64,000 nucleotides of DNA from Microvirga massiliensis (GTDB lineage: Bacteria > Pseudomonadota > Alphaproteobacteria > Rhizobiales > Beijerinckiaceae): NCBI RefSeq assembly GCF_001006805.1, contig NZ_LN811354.1:211555-275554 (forward strand). Reading direction: 5' to 3'. Of the stretch, positions 18,159 to 26,517 are shown piece by piece (the first letter of the stretch is position 1; each line of letters opens with the position of its first letter). The position numbers and the translations under genes are program-made. Under the pieces are notes generated by a model. That model had not been told where the DNA came from and ran no database searches. It saw nothing but the letters and a program-made list of their open reading frames with translations.

Positions 18159-18335
18159 ATGATTCATTGCTTTCCGCCGGTGACGGCTCGATCCCTGTAT
18201 CCGGATGAGCTGCGCGTCGTTTTCGAAGAGTTCGAAGCTGCTCCGGCAGTTGTCGACCGAAGCCGCTCCGATCCCTGCTGGACGAAAGAGAGTCTGGTCG
18301 GGTTCATCCTCGGACAAGCCTTCGAGGACGAATAG
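18159..18335 (+). CDS. Small conserved-looking protein, paralogue of the ORF at 19089
   Basis: This 58-residue product starts at ATG 18159 with GGGAGGAG upstream. It reads MIHCFPPVTARSLYPDELRV, then VFEEFEAAPAVVDRSRSDPC and WTKESLVGFILGQAFEDE. It shares the pattern AR-x-L-x-P-D-(E/D)-LR...FE...DPC...FI with the 80-residue product of 19089. The two are therefore paralogues of a small helical family of unknown role. It ends 152 bp before a receiver-domain gene. Confidence 0.55.
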   Translation: MIHCFPPVTARSLYPDELRVVFEEFEAAPAVVDRSRSDPCWTKESLVGFILGQAFEDE

Positions 18336-18487
18336 GAATGGAGACAATCTGCGCGCCGATGCACTGGAGTCTATGAGGCAGCTCGTTCGGACGATCACCT
18401 GACCGCACGTTTCGTGTGCCATCATTTCAGGGGTGATGGCGCCTGGAATCCCGGACAGATCAGCCGGACCTCGTGAGGTGGGATCGA

Positions 18488-18904
18488 ATGGGCCAGATCG
18501 ATACGCCCGAGCCGCGCGTGACGGTGCTCGTGGTGGAGGACGAAACGCTTCTTCGCGTTTATGCGTCAGACTTTCTCGAGGATGCCGGCTTCAAGGTCTT
18601 CGAAGCCATGAGCGCGGACGAGGCGGTCGCAATTCTCCAAGTCAGGCTCGATGTGCGCGTAGTCATGACGGATGTGGCATTGCCGGGTGCAATGAGCGGC
18701 TTCGATCTGGCGAGAGTTGTCCGCGAGCGCTGGCCTGGCGTTGGGGTCATCGCGATTTCCGGTCACGAGGGACCTCTGCTCGGGGAATTGCCGGCCGACG
18801 TCCCGTTCATCACCAAGCCCTATCAGCCCTCGACCATCGTGAGCCTCGTTCGGCAAATGGCCATGGCTCCAACTGCCGATAAAGGAGCCCAGAACGTCCA
18901 CTGA
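18488..18904 (+). CDS. Single-domain response regulator (CheY-like receiver)
   Basis: This receiver domain of about 138 residues has no output domain. It shows VTVLVVEDETLLRVYASDFL with the acidic pair, RVVMTDVALPGAMSGFDLAR with the phosphorylatable aspartate in MTD, VIAISGH for the switch serine/threonine region, and PFITKPYQP with the conserved lysine. All active residues are present, so it should accept phosphate from a histidine kinase. None is encoded nearby. I choose ATG 18488 rather than GTG 18473, as GAGG lies upstream. A paralogous small ORF flanks it on each side (18159 and 19089). Confidence 0.85.
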   Translation: MGQIDTPEPRVTVLVVEDETLLRVYASDFLEDAGFKVFEAMSADEAVAILQVRLDVRVVMTDVALPGAMSGFDLARVVRERWPGVGVIAISGHEGPLLGELPADVPFITKPYQPSTIVSLVRQMAMAPTADKGAQNVH

Positions 18905-19088
18905 GCAGCTATCTGCTGGGCGGAAGCGCCTTCGGCAGGCACCTGCCTGGAGCGCGGGCGGCCATACCTCGGCCTTAATTTCGGACTACCGATTTCGGAC
19001 GAGCATAGCCTTTCCGGCTATGCTCCGCATCGTGCTTGCGGGCGAGAGAGTGAACGGCCCCCCTGCAGGCAGACCGGGAGGATGACCG

Positions 19089-19331
19089 ATGGTTCCTTCC
19101 TTGACATCCGAGAGGGCTCGCTTCCTCGATCCTGACGACCTGAGGACCGCCGTGCAGGCCTTCGAGTCCGCCGTTGCCACTCTCGGCCGAGGCAGTTTCG
19201 ATCCGTGCACGGTTCGCTATGAGTTAGCCCGGTTCATCATCGAGCGCAGCCTGGACGGCGAGCGGGATGCAGAACGCCTCCATACGGGGGCCGTGGAATA
19301 CGCAAGGCTGTCCGCCTGGAAGATTGCTTAG
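19089..19331 (+). CDS. Small protein, paralogue of the ORF at 18159
   Basis: This 80-residue helical protein reads MVPSLTSERARFLDPDDLRT, AVQAFESAVATLGRGSFDPC, and YELARFIIERSLDGERDAER. Its ATG is preceded by GGGAGGATGACCG, a good ribosome site. The central FESA...DPC...ARFIIE pattern is shared with the smaller product of 18159. No known domain is evident. It lies between two receiver-domain genes. Confidence 0.6.
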   Translation: MVPSLTSERARFLDPDDLRTAVQAFESAVATLGRGSFDPCTVRYELARFIIERSLDGERDAERLHTGAVEYARLSAWKIA

Positions 19332-19860
19332 GTCGGGATTGGCACGGCAAAGTACGGCCGTTCCTGGCATCGTCGGACATTCAAGAGCGGCTTTGGAACG
19401 TGCGTGAGCGCTCTCTTCGGAGACGGTGGCGCGCGGTGAAACACGTATTGGCCCGCACATGCTGGAAGGCAGCGATCCGCGATAAATTCAACGCTGCATG
19501 CTCCTTCTAGGCTTGCGTGACGTAAGCACCTCGCCCTGGGTCGAACTCCCCTGTCTGCTTGCCGACAGACAAGATTATAGCTGCGCCCGTATTTTCCTCC
19601 ACTACATCCGAAACGATGGCGATTGGGATGGCGTCCGAGCAGGGCCATACGCCTAATGGAGCGCTTGCTCGGAAGCCTTCAGGAGCGGCAGCGTTGCAGG
19701 ATGATCGGAAAAGCAAAATACGGCTTACCTCCGAGATCGTGCTCGAGCAAGAGCTTGCAAGCGGGAGACCTTCAAGCTGAATCGAACCCGCTCCGGCCGC
19801 GAGAACGACAGACCTGTCCCCGACGGGCGCTCCTGCGAGGAGCGGAACGAGGATAGAGCA
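19332..19860. other. 529 bp without a supported gene
   Basis: Only short frames without ribosome sites or motifs occur on either strand. The final part (19801-19860) is leader of the next gene, with GAGGAGCGGAACGAGGATAG near its end. Confidence 0.4.
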
Positions 19861-20325
19861 ATGCCAGTCATCGGGCCGGCAACGGAGAAGGGTGGCGCAG
19901 TTGCAGGAGGTGGCTCACGGTCTCTCCTACGGGTGTTGCTACTTCAGAACGATGCGTTGCCGAACCTGCCGCTCGTCGAGGCCATCACGGAGGCCGGTTT
20001 TACTCTCCTAGGACCGTTCGGTACGATTGCGGACGCGATGGAGTATATCGAGAAGGACAGACCCGACGTTGTCGTTCTCGACATCACGGTGTCGGACGGG
20101 ATTTCCTTCGAGTTCGCCGATGAACTCTACAGCAGGAACATCCCGTTCCTGTTCTATACCTCGTGGCGAGACAGCGATGCCCACACGGTCGATCTCGGGG
20201 ATGTGTCCTTGGCGGAGAAACCGCTCGAATTCATTCTCGTCGTGAAGCTGCTGTCGAACATGTTCAGGAGTCAAATCAGCGGCGAAGCGCATCAGGAGAG
20301 ATACTTCACGCTTACAACGGAATGA
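19861..20325 (+). CDS. Receiver-domain protein with an atypical acidic pocket
   Basis: This 154-residue receiver-only protein shows SLLRVLLLQNDALPNLPLVE, GFTLLGPFGTIADAMEYIEK, DRPDVVVLDITVSDGISFEF with the acceptor aspartate (VVLD), and PFLFYTSWRD, then LAEKPLEF with the conserved lysine. Where normal receivers have two acidic residues after strand 1 (DD/ED), this one has QND, so only one acid is left. Metal binding may be weakened. The layout resembles the GPF-x-T-x-x-A receivers found as stand-alone proteins in methylobacteria. No kinase is adjacent. Confidence 0.78.
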   Translation: MPVIGPATEKGGAVAGGGSRSLLRVLLLQNDALPNLPLVEAITEAGFTLLGPFGTIADAMEYIEKDRPDVVVLDITVSDGISFEFADELYSRNIPFLFYTSWRDSDAHTVDLGDVSLAEKPLEFILVVKLLSNMFRSQISGEAHQERYFTLTTE

Positions 20326-20367
20326 TGAAATTCGAGACCGGATAGTCGGCCGTTACGCCGCCACACC

Positions 20368-20448
20368 CGTCATTGCGAACGCAGTGAAGCAATCCAGGAG
20401 CGCATCGGTCGACGGGTAGATTGCTTCGCCTGCGGCTCGCAAGGACGG
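20368..20448. repeat. REP-like palindromic unit, copy 3
   Basis: Left arm CGTCATTGCGAACGCAGTGA plus AGCAATCC; right arm ATTGCTTCGCCTGCGGCTCG plus CAAGGACG. It is nearly identical to the units at 7278 and 33366 and could act as a transcription stop or mRNA stabiliser after the receiver gene. Confidence 0.78.
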
Positions 20449-20508
20449 AAGTGGATCTGGCGCCTCTTGCCGTTTCCGGCCGTGCTCCTCGCGCCCTCAT
20501 GCCCACTT

Positions 20509-20538
20509 CGTCATTGCGAACGAAGTGAAGCAATCCAG
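20509..20538. repeat. REP-like half unit
   Basis: CGTCATTGCGAACGAAGTGA plus AGCAATCCAG, a left arm without its partner. It is linked to the full unit at 20368 by the same GGCCGTGCTCCTCGCGCCCT linker found at 7.2 kb. The rest of 20539-20677 holds nothing recognisable. Confidence 0.7.
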
Positions 20539-20677
20539 ACTACCATCTCAAAACGAAATGCCTCGTCTGCTACTCGTGGTGACGAGGAAAGTGCAAAGAA
20601 AGAACTCACGCACAATTAGCGCGCCGCGAGGTCGCCACAGGTGACGGGCTATCTCGTCCCCTCCCGCCGAAACGACC

Positions 20678-21043
20678 TTATATCACTCTCGGGGGCGGAG
20701 GCCCGTGGAGACGCCAGAGTTCGACACTTGCCAGGGCTGAGACGGTCAATCCAATGATGGTATGGGTCCAGGCGGCGGAGTTCATTCCGGCAAACTCAAA
20801 GAGCCAGGGCGCGAACATGACGCAGAGCCCGGTCGTGAGATTGACCCACTCTTCCCATTCCAGGAGGCGCATGAAGGCGGCGAACGCCACCATGGCTATG
20901 ATGATGCCACCGGTGACGGCCGTCCCGGTCGCGATCGGCGCAACCGAGAAATTCAGCAACGACGGGGAGATCAGAAGGATGACGCCGAGAGCCGCATTCA
21001 AGCCGTTGATCGCGGCGTCCTCCCGTTCCCACAGAGCTTTCAT
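20678..21043 (-). CDS. SPW-repeat membrane protein
   Basis: This 121-residue inner-membrane protein has four hydrophobic helices in two related pairs, as in the SPW-repeat family (PF03779). The pairs are AALGVILLISPSLLNFSVAP with GTAVTGGIIIAMVAFAAFMR, and WVNLTTGLCVMFAPWLFEFA with THTIIGLTVSALASVELWRL. The family name comes from the SPW/APW motif seen here as ISPS and FAPW. The start MKALWERED has AAGGAGG at a good distance, so I reject a 33-residue extension. Function is unknown; such proteins often sit near stress genes, and the next gene is a peroxiredoxin on the same strand. Confidence 0.8.
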   Translation of the reverse strand: MKALWEREDAAINGLNAALGVILLISPSLLNFSVAPIATGTAVTGGIIIAMVAFAAFMRLLEWEEWVNLTTGLCVMFAPWLFEFAGMNSAAWTHTIIGLTVSALASVELWRLHGPPPPRVI

Positions 21044-21223
21044 GGCGGACCTCCTTTCAAGGTCCACACCCCCGAAACGGCGCTTCTCCGATGGTGGCGG
21101 GTCCAGCGCGCCGCTGCCATTCCAGGACCCGACTTGATTCATTCTACGCTTGGACCGGACTTCTTGCAGCAGGAATTCAGGCGCGCCTGTAGCCCGCGCC
21201 GGCTTGCAGCGATCGGCTTTGCA

Positions 21224-21886
21224 CTACTGCCCGGGCTGCGGGATGATCCGGATATAAGGCTTCGGAGATCGCCAGCCCTGGGGATAGGTCTGCCTCGCTT
21301 CCTCATCCGAGACCGACCCGGCAATGATCACATCCTCACCCCTCTGCCAGTTGACCGGAGTGGAGACCTTGTGTTTCGCGGTCAACTGCAGCGAGTCGAT
21401 CACCCGGAGCACCTCGTCGAAGTTGCGTCCGGTGGTCATCGGGTAGACGAGGATGAGCTTGATCTTCTTGTCGGGTCCAATGACGAAAACGTTGCGCACC
21501 GTCTGGTTATCCGCCGGACTGCGAGTCGAGGCGTCACCCGTCGCATGGGCCGGCAGCATGCCCCAGAGCTTCGCGATCGACAGGTCGGGGTCGCCGATCA
21601 TCGGGTAGTTCGGCGCATGGCCCTGTGTTTCTCTGATGTCCTCGTGCCACAGTCGGTGGCTGTCGACCGGATCGACGCTGAGGCCGATGATTTTCACATT
21701 ACGCTTGTCGAACTCGTCCTTGATCTTCGCCATGTAGCCGAGTTCCGTCGTGCAGACGGGAGTGAAATCCTTGGGGTGCGAGAACAGCACGCACCAGGAA
21801 TCTCCCATCCAGTCATAAAACCGGATCCGACCCTCTGTGGTCTCAGCTTCGAAATCCGGTGCTGTGCTGCCGATCTGAAGAGTCAT
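21224..21886 (-). CDS. 1-Cys peroxiredoxin (Prx6 type)
   Basis: This 220-residue AhpC/TSA-family peroxidase of the Prx6 group reduces hydrogen peroxide and organic hydroperoxides. The peroxidatic cysteine is in FSHPKDFTPVCTTELGYM (about residues 35-52), and the catalytic arginine is in DNQTVRNVFVIGPD. The C-terminal extension VNWQRGEDVIIAGSVSDEEA with GWRSPKPYIRIIPQPG is the dimer domain of 1-Cys enzymes. No resolving cysteine is in the usual place. I take the ATG at 21884-21886 (MTLQIGSTAPDF) rather than the long upstream frame, because this is the family start. Confidence 0.9.
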   Translation of the reverse strand: MTLQIGSTAPDFEAETTEGRIRFYDWMGDSWCVLFSHPKDFTPVCTTELGYMAKIKDEFDKRNVKIIGLSVDPVDSHRLWHEDIRETQGHAPNYPMIGDPDLSIAKLWGMLPAHATGDASTRSPADNQTVRNVFVIGPDKKIKLILVYPMTTGRNFDEVLRVIDSLQLTAKHKVSTPVNWQRGEDVIIAGSVSDEEARQTYPQGWRSPKPYIRIIPQPGQ

Positions 21887-22385
21887 GGCTTCCTCCGCGC
21901 TTTCGGTTCCTCGTGAGCGCATTTCCCGATCATGGGCCGGGAAGGAATGGGGCGGGAACAGGCCGGACCAGACTTGACGCTGCCTGATGATGCGCGATGC
22001 CGACAACCCTATATCGGCATACCGGTTCGTTACGGCTCTGCCTGCCCGTCGATCTCGGGCAACCTTCTCGGCCCGATACCCGGATGATGTCCGATGGCTT
22101 CCGGGTGTGCGGGCAGGAAACATAGCCCGGCATATTGTCTCCCGAGGACGGCGAACCCGAGGTTTCGCCCAACTTCGGAACCTGTCAAGAGGCCGCGACG
22201 GTTGGAATGTCATCGGGCGACCCAGGCCTTTGCCAACCAGGCGCGCATTGATGTGCACGCAGGAACAATGCTCGACACAGGCGTCGGACGGCATTGGGAC
22301 AGGTCCGCGATCAGGCCGGCTCCGGCCCCGCATGCGGGCGGCTCAAGCGAGATGCCTGGGTGCTGTGGCCCGAGGCTCCGCCCTA
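21887..22385. other. About 500 bp without a supported gene
   Basis: Frames in this gap are short or are upstream extensions of the peroxiredoxin frame without protein-like character. I see no motif, repeat or RNA here. Confidence 0.35.
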
Positions 22386-22528
22386 AGTGTCTGACTGAAA
22401 ACGGCGCATGGAGGCATCCAATCCCGACCTGATAGAGCGGAGCCGGCTCGAAGTCGCCCGATCCAAGCCCTCTCACGTCGCTGGAATCCCAACCGCCCAG
22501 AGAGGCGGTGAGTTTTGAGTCAGACTCT
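22386..22528. repeat. 143-bp element with 17-bp inverted ends (MITE-like)
   Basis: The left end AGTGTCTGACTGAAAAC and the reverse complement of the right end, AGAGTCTGACTCAAAAC, agree at 15 of 17 positions. TA dinucleotides flank both ends (22384 and 22528), which would fit an IS630/mariner-type target site. The inside has no open frame of its own. It looks like a non-autonomous transposable element lying just after the lytic transglycosylase stop. The parent IS is not in this window. Confidence 0.5.
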
Positions 22529-22538
22529 AAGAGGTGGA

Positions 22539-23075
22539 CTACCGGTCAGCGACCGCCGACCGAGCCGCGCTTGCTTGCGGCGAGAAGACGGATGCGAACC
22601 ATGAGGCAACAGTCGGCGGCTGGGTTGCCGCCGGATCCTCAGCGGCCGAGGTCGTCGTAGCGGCCGTTCGCAGGGCGCCCAGGAGCCCCCTGCGCTTGGC
22701 TTCGTAATAGTAGCCCCGCGAATAAAGCGAGATCGCGCGGGCAGGATTGCCTCCTGCAACGAGATAAGCATTCGCGAGATAGGGAACCCCGTAAGCCAGA
22801 TTCGTATCCGCATCGAGAAGGCCGGAGGCCGGACCCCTGTAGCCCATCCCGCGTGCCGTGTCGTGACGGATCTGCATGAGGCCGAGATGACCGCGATTCG
22901 CGGCACGGGGGTTGTAGCCGCTCTCCCGCTGGATGACGCGATGGATCAGGGCCTCGGGCACGCCATGCATCTTTGCATACCGCGCGACGAGAGCATCGAT
23001 GGACACCTGATCGGAAGCTGTAGCGGGCAGCGCCACCACCGCCAGCAAGCAGCCAAGAGCGAGACGAGAGATCAT
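22539..23075 (-). CDS. Lytic transglycosylase (SLT domain), exported
   Basis: This 178-residue periplasmic muramidase-type enzyme has a signal peptide (MISRLALGCLLAVVALPATA). An SLT/GEWL domain follows: VPEALIHRVIQRESGYNPRA with the catalytic glutamate, GHLGLMQIRHDTARGMGY and AYLVAGGNPARAISLYSRGY. It cleaves the beta-1,4 bond of peptidoglycan to form anhydro-muramyl ends. The C-terminal 45 residues are Ala/Thr/Pro-rich and probably unstructured. It stands alone, and a MITE-like element abuts its 3' end. Confidence 0.87.
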   Translation of the reverse strand: MISRLALGCLLAVVALPATASDQVSIDALVARYAKMHGVPEALIHRVIQRESGYNPRAANRGHLGLMQIRHDTARGMGYRGPASGLLDADTNLAYGVPYLANAYLVAGGNPARAISLYSRGYYYEAKRRGLLGALRTAATTTSAAEDPAATQPPTVASWFASVFSPQASAARSAVADR

Positions 23076-23292
23076 GAATGCCCCCTGGATGAAGGGAGAC
23101 AGTTCACGGCAGATCGCGGCGACTTTGTGTTAGCTTGGCTTTAACGCATCGGACGGGAGGCTCCGCACGGCCTCCTGCCGGCGGATCCCGGCCCAACGGA
23201 TCCAGCTTTCCCACGGATGGTCGGGTTCCAATGGGCGAACCCTGGGGATTATGGGGACAAATGGCACCCTCGAGCCGAAACCCCATGCACCT

Positions 23293-23499
23293 CTACCAGC
23301 GAACCACGATCACCGTCTCGCTTCCATTCGCCAATTCGACGTTCTCCTGATCGGCTGCATCGGGACTTCGCTGCCGCGCGTTGCTGACGACCTCGACATC
23401 GGCCACTTCCGAACCGAACGCCTCGTCGACTTCGGCGACGCACAGGACGGTATTCGGATCGAGCCCCTCGATCTTCTTGAGAAAATCCGCGAGCTTCAT
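23293..23499 (-). CDS. Small acidic conserved-type hypothetical protein
   Basis: This 68-residue acidic protein reads MKLADFLKKIEGLDPNTVLC, VAEVDEAFGSEVADVEVVSN and ENVELANGSETVIVVRW. The ATG at 23497-23499 has AAGGAGG 8 nt upstream, so it is well translated. The pattern of a helix (LADFLKKIEGLDP) and two strands ending VIVVRW resembles small proteins often annotated hypothetical in rhizobia. No function is evident. Confidence 0.6.
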   Translation of the reverse strand: MKLADFLKKIEGLDPNTVLCVAEVDEAFGSEVADVEVVSNARQRSPDAADQENVELANGSETVIVVRW

Positions 23500-24048
23500 G
23501 AGAGCAACCTCCTTCGGCGCACAACCGAGGGAAGGTGCGGATGTTCCAAGCGGGGCGCCGAATACCGAGATTGCACGTGCCGGGAGAACCCGGAGGATCG
23601 CGACGAAATTCCTATGATGTCGCTTGCCTTCGATGCTGTCATCGAACGCAGGGAAGATTTGCGGGCCTACCTCTTTTTGACGATGTATCGCAGGCACTGA
23701 TCGGGACTGGCCCGGCTCGAATCGACCGGCGATTTCGCGCATTCATCGCACGCCCCCGGCCTGACCCCATCTCTTTCAGAAGCGTGATCGGGCCCTCATC
23801 GACCGTCGTTTCCGTCTCTGTTCGATGACGAACTTTCGATGCGGGGACTACGAGTCGAGTCTTGGCGTCAATGAGGCTTGCGTCGTTTGTTTCAGCGACA
23901 AGCATCCAAAATTGATACAAGTTGACAGAACCAACAAGATTCCACCTGGACTCCAACGGGCCGAGCACCGAATCGGCCAATGCTTGTCAAGCCCGTTTTG
24001 ATCCGATATTCCCCTTGGTTACCTGAGGGTAAACAAGGGGAACTTACC
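23500..24048. other. About 550 bp without a supported gene
   Basis: Open frames on both strands lack ribosome sites and domains. AT content rises in 23880-24048, which is probably the promoter region of the next gene (AAGGGGAA lies before its ATG). Confidence 0.4.
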
Positions 24049-24459
24049 ATGAAGCAGTACCTGCTTTTCGCGGGCCACGAGGCCACCCAGGAAGTCGGAA
24101 TGCGCGGATTCGTGCGGGATTTCGACTCGGTGGCCGAGGCGTTCCTGTCCCTCGTCGATGAGCAGACGCCGTCCGAGTGGTGGCATGTCCTCGACACCAA
24201 GACGGGTGAGGTCATCGAACGCCGGCACATCCGGATCAACAATGGCGTCATCGGATTCCAGAAATCGGATTGGGTCGTCGGTACGCCTGCCAAGACCGTC
24301 GCGATCACTGCGCCGGCGAGCAAGGCCTCTGACCTTGCGGAACTCGAGGCCGGATTGCGGGCCGTCGTCACGAGCGGGGTGAAGAACGGCAATGGCCATG
24401 CCAATGGGCACGCGAATGGCCATGCCAATGGTCATGCGGAAGCAATGGCCGAACACTGA
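24049..24459 (+). CDS. Hypothetical protein with a C-terminal Asn-Gly-His-Ala repeat tail
   Basis: The globular part of this 136-residue protein (about 1-105) begins MKQYLLFAGHEATQEVGMRG and contains DSVAEAFLSLVDEQTPSEWW, HVLDTKTGEVIERRHIRIN and a short linker. It then ends in four direct repeats of the tetrapeptide NGHA (residues about 115-130), encoded by 12-bp units, giving a histidine-rich tail that might bind metal. The ATG at 24049 has AAGGGGAA 6 nt upstream; the frame is open 23 codons further up without resemblance to protein. Family not recognised. Confidence 0.65.
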   Translation: MKQYLLFAGHEATQEVGMRGFVRDFDSVAEAFLSLVDEQTPSEWWHVLDTKTGEVIERRHIRINNGVIGFQKSDWVVGTPAKTVAITAPASKASDLAELEAGLRAVVTSGVKNGNGHANGHANGHANGHAEAMAEH

Positions 24460-24691
24460 CGCGCCATCTTTACGGGCCGGGCACGGCTCCCCCGGCCCGA
24501 GGATGGAATACCTGGCGCTCGTGAGAGAACGAGTCTCACGAGCATTTGCCGTTTGATGCTTCGCAATCCGGTCGGAAGCAGGACGCGCGGCGTGGTCCAT
24601 CCTGCTGCTCGAGAATCGTTAAGGCCTCCGTAATCGCTCGGTCCGCATCATGGCGGACCAAGAAGGAGATCGGCGGCACCGAACGGCTCTC

Positions 24692-25273
24692 ATGCGCAAG
24701 GAGCGCCCTTATCGACACAACAGCCTCGAAGACCTCTACAGGCTGGCGAAGGAGCATTGGGAGAATGCCCTGTTCCTTCAAATCGTTATCGATGAGCTTG
24801 CCCAGCGCACGACGGAGGGCGCCCGCCGCCTCCATGGCGAGGTCGGTTCTCGTATCGAGCAGCTTCGAGGCGAGGAAGCCGGGGAGACCGAGCCCGACCC
24901 CCCACTACAGGAGCACTCCTCGGTCGCGGAGGCCATTGCGAAGGAACTGGCTCGACTGCGCATCGAGAAGGAGGCGGCCGAAAAGAAGGTCGCGGACCTG
25001 CAAAGCGTGCTGCTCCAGGCCCGAGATACGATCCGCTGGCAGGAGCGAAAGCTGGCCTCCGTAGCCCCTAGGGGCGGCAACCCGCTCTACCGGCGTGTCG
25101 GCCTGGACGAGGGATGCCCGGATTTCGTCCTGAAAGCCGTCAGGACGGCCTATCGGAAGCAATTGCATCCCGACGCGCGGCCGGCCGACGAAAAGGAGGA
25201 GGCCGAGCGACGCTTCAAGGAAGCCGAGACCGTCTTCAACAACCTGTTCGCGTTACGGAAGATCCGTGGGTAG
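24692..25273 (+). CDS. Coiled-coil protein with a C-terminal J-domain-like module
   Basis: This 193-residue protein starts with RPYRHNSLEDLYRLAKEHWE, followed by an ALFLQIVIDELAQR helix. A long coiled coil comes next (about residues 80-130, EAIAKELARLRIEKEAAEKK). The C terminus resembles DnaJ, with LYRRVGLDEGCPDFVLKAVR, AYRKQLHPDARPADEKEEAE and RFKEAETVFNNLFALRK. The HPD tripeptide that stimulates DnaK is intact. It is probably a specialised co-chaperone or scaffold. Start is uncertain between ATG 24692 (chosen) and ATG 24650, 14 codons upstream; neither has a strong ribosome site. Confidence 0.68.
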   Translation: MRKERPYRHNSLEDLYRLAKEHWENALFLQIVIDELAQRTTEGARRLHGEVGSRIEQLRGEEAGETEPDPPLQEHSSVAEAIAKELARLRIEKEAAEKKVADLQSVLLQARDTIRWQERKLASVAPRGGNPLYRRVGLDEGCPDFVLKAVRTAYRKQLHPDARPADEKEEAERRFKEAETVFNNLFALRKIRG

Positions 25274-25313
25274 GGCGGGGCGCGCGCTCGGTGTCGCTCT
25301 CCGGAAATATCCT

Positions 25314-25700
25314 TCACGGATTGCGGTTCTCCGCGAATTGCGCTGCATCTGAGACCGGGTGCATCCAGGGCTCACGGCGCTTCGTCCAGAGCTCACGGAC
25401 CGGCGTGAGCCCGGTCGGGGCATCATCCAGGGTCCCGAGCTTGATCTCGACCTCGTCGCTCTCGTCACTGGCTTGGAAGAGCCGCGAGCCGCAGGTCGGG
25501 CAGAATTGCCTGTGGCCCCAGCCTTTCGTCTCTCCCGTGACCTTGAAGCGCGCCTTCGGCCAGACCGCGAAGGCCATCACGACGCTGCCGGTTTCCTTGC
25601 GGCACGTCGTGCAATGACAGAGCCCGACACGAACGGGATCGCCGTCAACGCGAAACCGCACCGCGCCACAACTGCAACCGCCAGTTCTCGTTTGGTTCAT
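25314..25700 (-). CDS. GFA (CENP-V/glutathione-dependent formaldehyde-activating) family protein
   Basis: The 128-residue GFA-family protein has zinc-binding cysteines in GGCSCGAVRF, CHCTTCRKETGS and FCPTCGSRLF. The first described member speeds the reaction of formaldehyde with glutathione, but many relatives have no assigned reaction, so the name should be read as a family label. The start at CAT 25698-25700 (MNQTRTGG) fits the family. It is convergent with the J-domain gene and divergent from the HAD phosphatase gene. Confidence 0.85.
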   Translation of the reverse strand: MNQTRTGGCSCGAVRFRVDGDPVRVGLCHCTTCRKETGSVVMAFAVWPKARFKVTGETKGWGHRQFCPTCGSRLFQASDESDEVEIKLGTLDDAPTGLTPVRELWTKRREPWMHPVSDAAQFAENRNP

Positions 25701-25830
25701 GTCGGCTCTTCCCGCTTTGATGATTCCACGTCCTGGACCCGGGCTCGACTGCGTGCTAACCGCACGCCCCATTTTGCCCGGACGCGCCCTGTAACGTCGC
25801 CTCGGCACGGACCATGGAGCGCACCGCATT

Positions 25831-26517
25831 ATGACATACCGGCTTGCCATCTTCGATTTCGACGGCACGCTTGCGGATACCTTTCCGTGGTTCCTGCGTG
25901 TCGTGAACACGGTCGCCGACCGCTTTCGATTCAAGCGGATCGAGGAGCACGAAGTCGAGCACCTCAGAGGCTGCAGCGCGCGCGAGATCGTGAAGCACCT
26001 CGAAGTGCCGCCGTGGAAAATGCCGCTCATCGCGCGACATATGCGGGTCCTGGCCGCGCAGGAGATCGACCTCATCCACCTGTTCGACGGCGTCACCCCA
26101 ATGCTCCGTCGCCTCTCCGAAGCGGGATTCCGGCTCGCGATCGTCAGCTCGAACGATGAAAGGAACGTACAGCGGATTCTCGGTGCGGAGCTGGCAGGGC
26201 TCGTTCACCAGTACGAATGCGGTGCGTCCATCTTCGGCAAAGCGGCGAAGTTCAAGCGTGTTCTGCGCTCGAGCGGTGTCCCGGCCACTGAGGCCATCTG
26301 CATCGGCGACGAGATCCGGGACCACGAAGCGGCGACCGCCGCTGGTCTGCGGTTCGGCGCCGTCACATGGGGATTCACCCGCGGCGATGTCCTGCGCGCC
26401 CTCCAACCCGCTGCGGTGTTCGAAACTCCGCAGGAGATCACCGCCGCTCTCCTGGATCCATCTCAGGCCATCACGATCGCGGTCCAAGCGGGAACGACCA
26501 CGCCTGCAGGCCCATAG
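25831..26517 (+). CDS. HAD-superfamily hydrolase (phosphoglycolate-phosphatase-like)
   Basis: This 228-residue haloacid-dehalogenase-type phosphatase carries motif I as AIFDFDGTLADTFP with the nucleophile aspartate, and a helical cap (about residues 15-85). Motif II is RLAIVSSNDERNV, motif III lysine is in GKAAKFKRVL, and motif IV is CIGDEIRDHEAA. Such enzymes remove phosphate from small metabolites including phosphoglycolate; the real substrate is open. The last 55 bases overlap the 3' end of the convergent sirtuin gene, so the two mRNAs share complementary tails. Confidence 0.85.
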   Translation: MTYRLAIFDFDGTLADTFPWFLRVVNTVADRFRFKRIEEHEVEHLRGCSAREIVKHLEVPPWKMPLIARHMRVLAAQEIDLIHLFDGVTPMLRRLSEAGFRLAIVSSNDERNVQRILGAELAGLVHQYECGASIFGKAAKFKRVLRSSGVPATEAICIGDEIRDHEAATAAGLRFGAVTWGFTRGDVLRALQPAAVFETPQEITAALLDPSQAITIAVQAGTTTPAGP

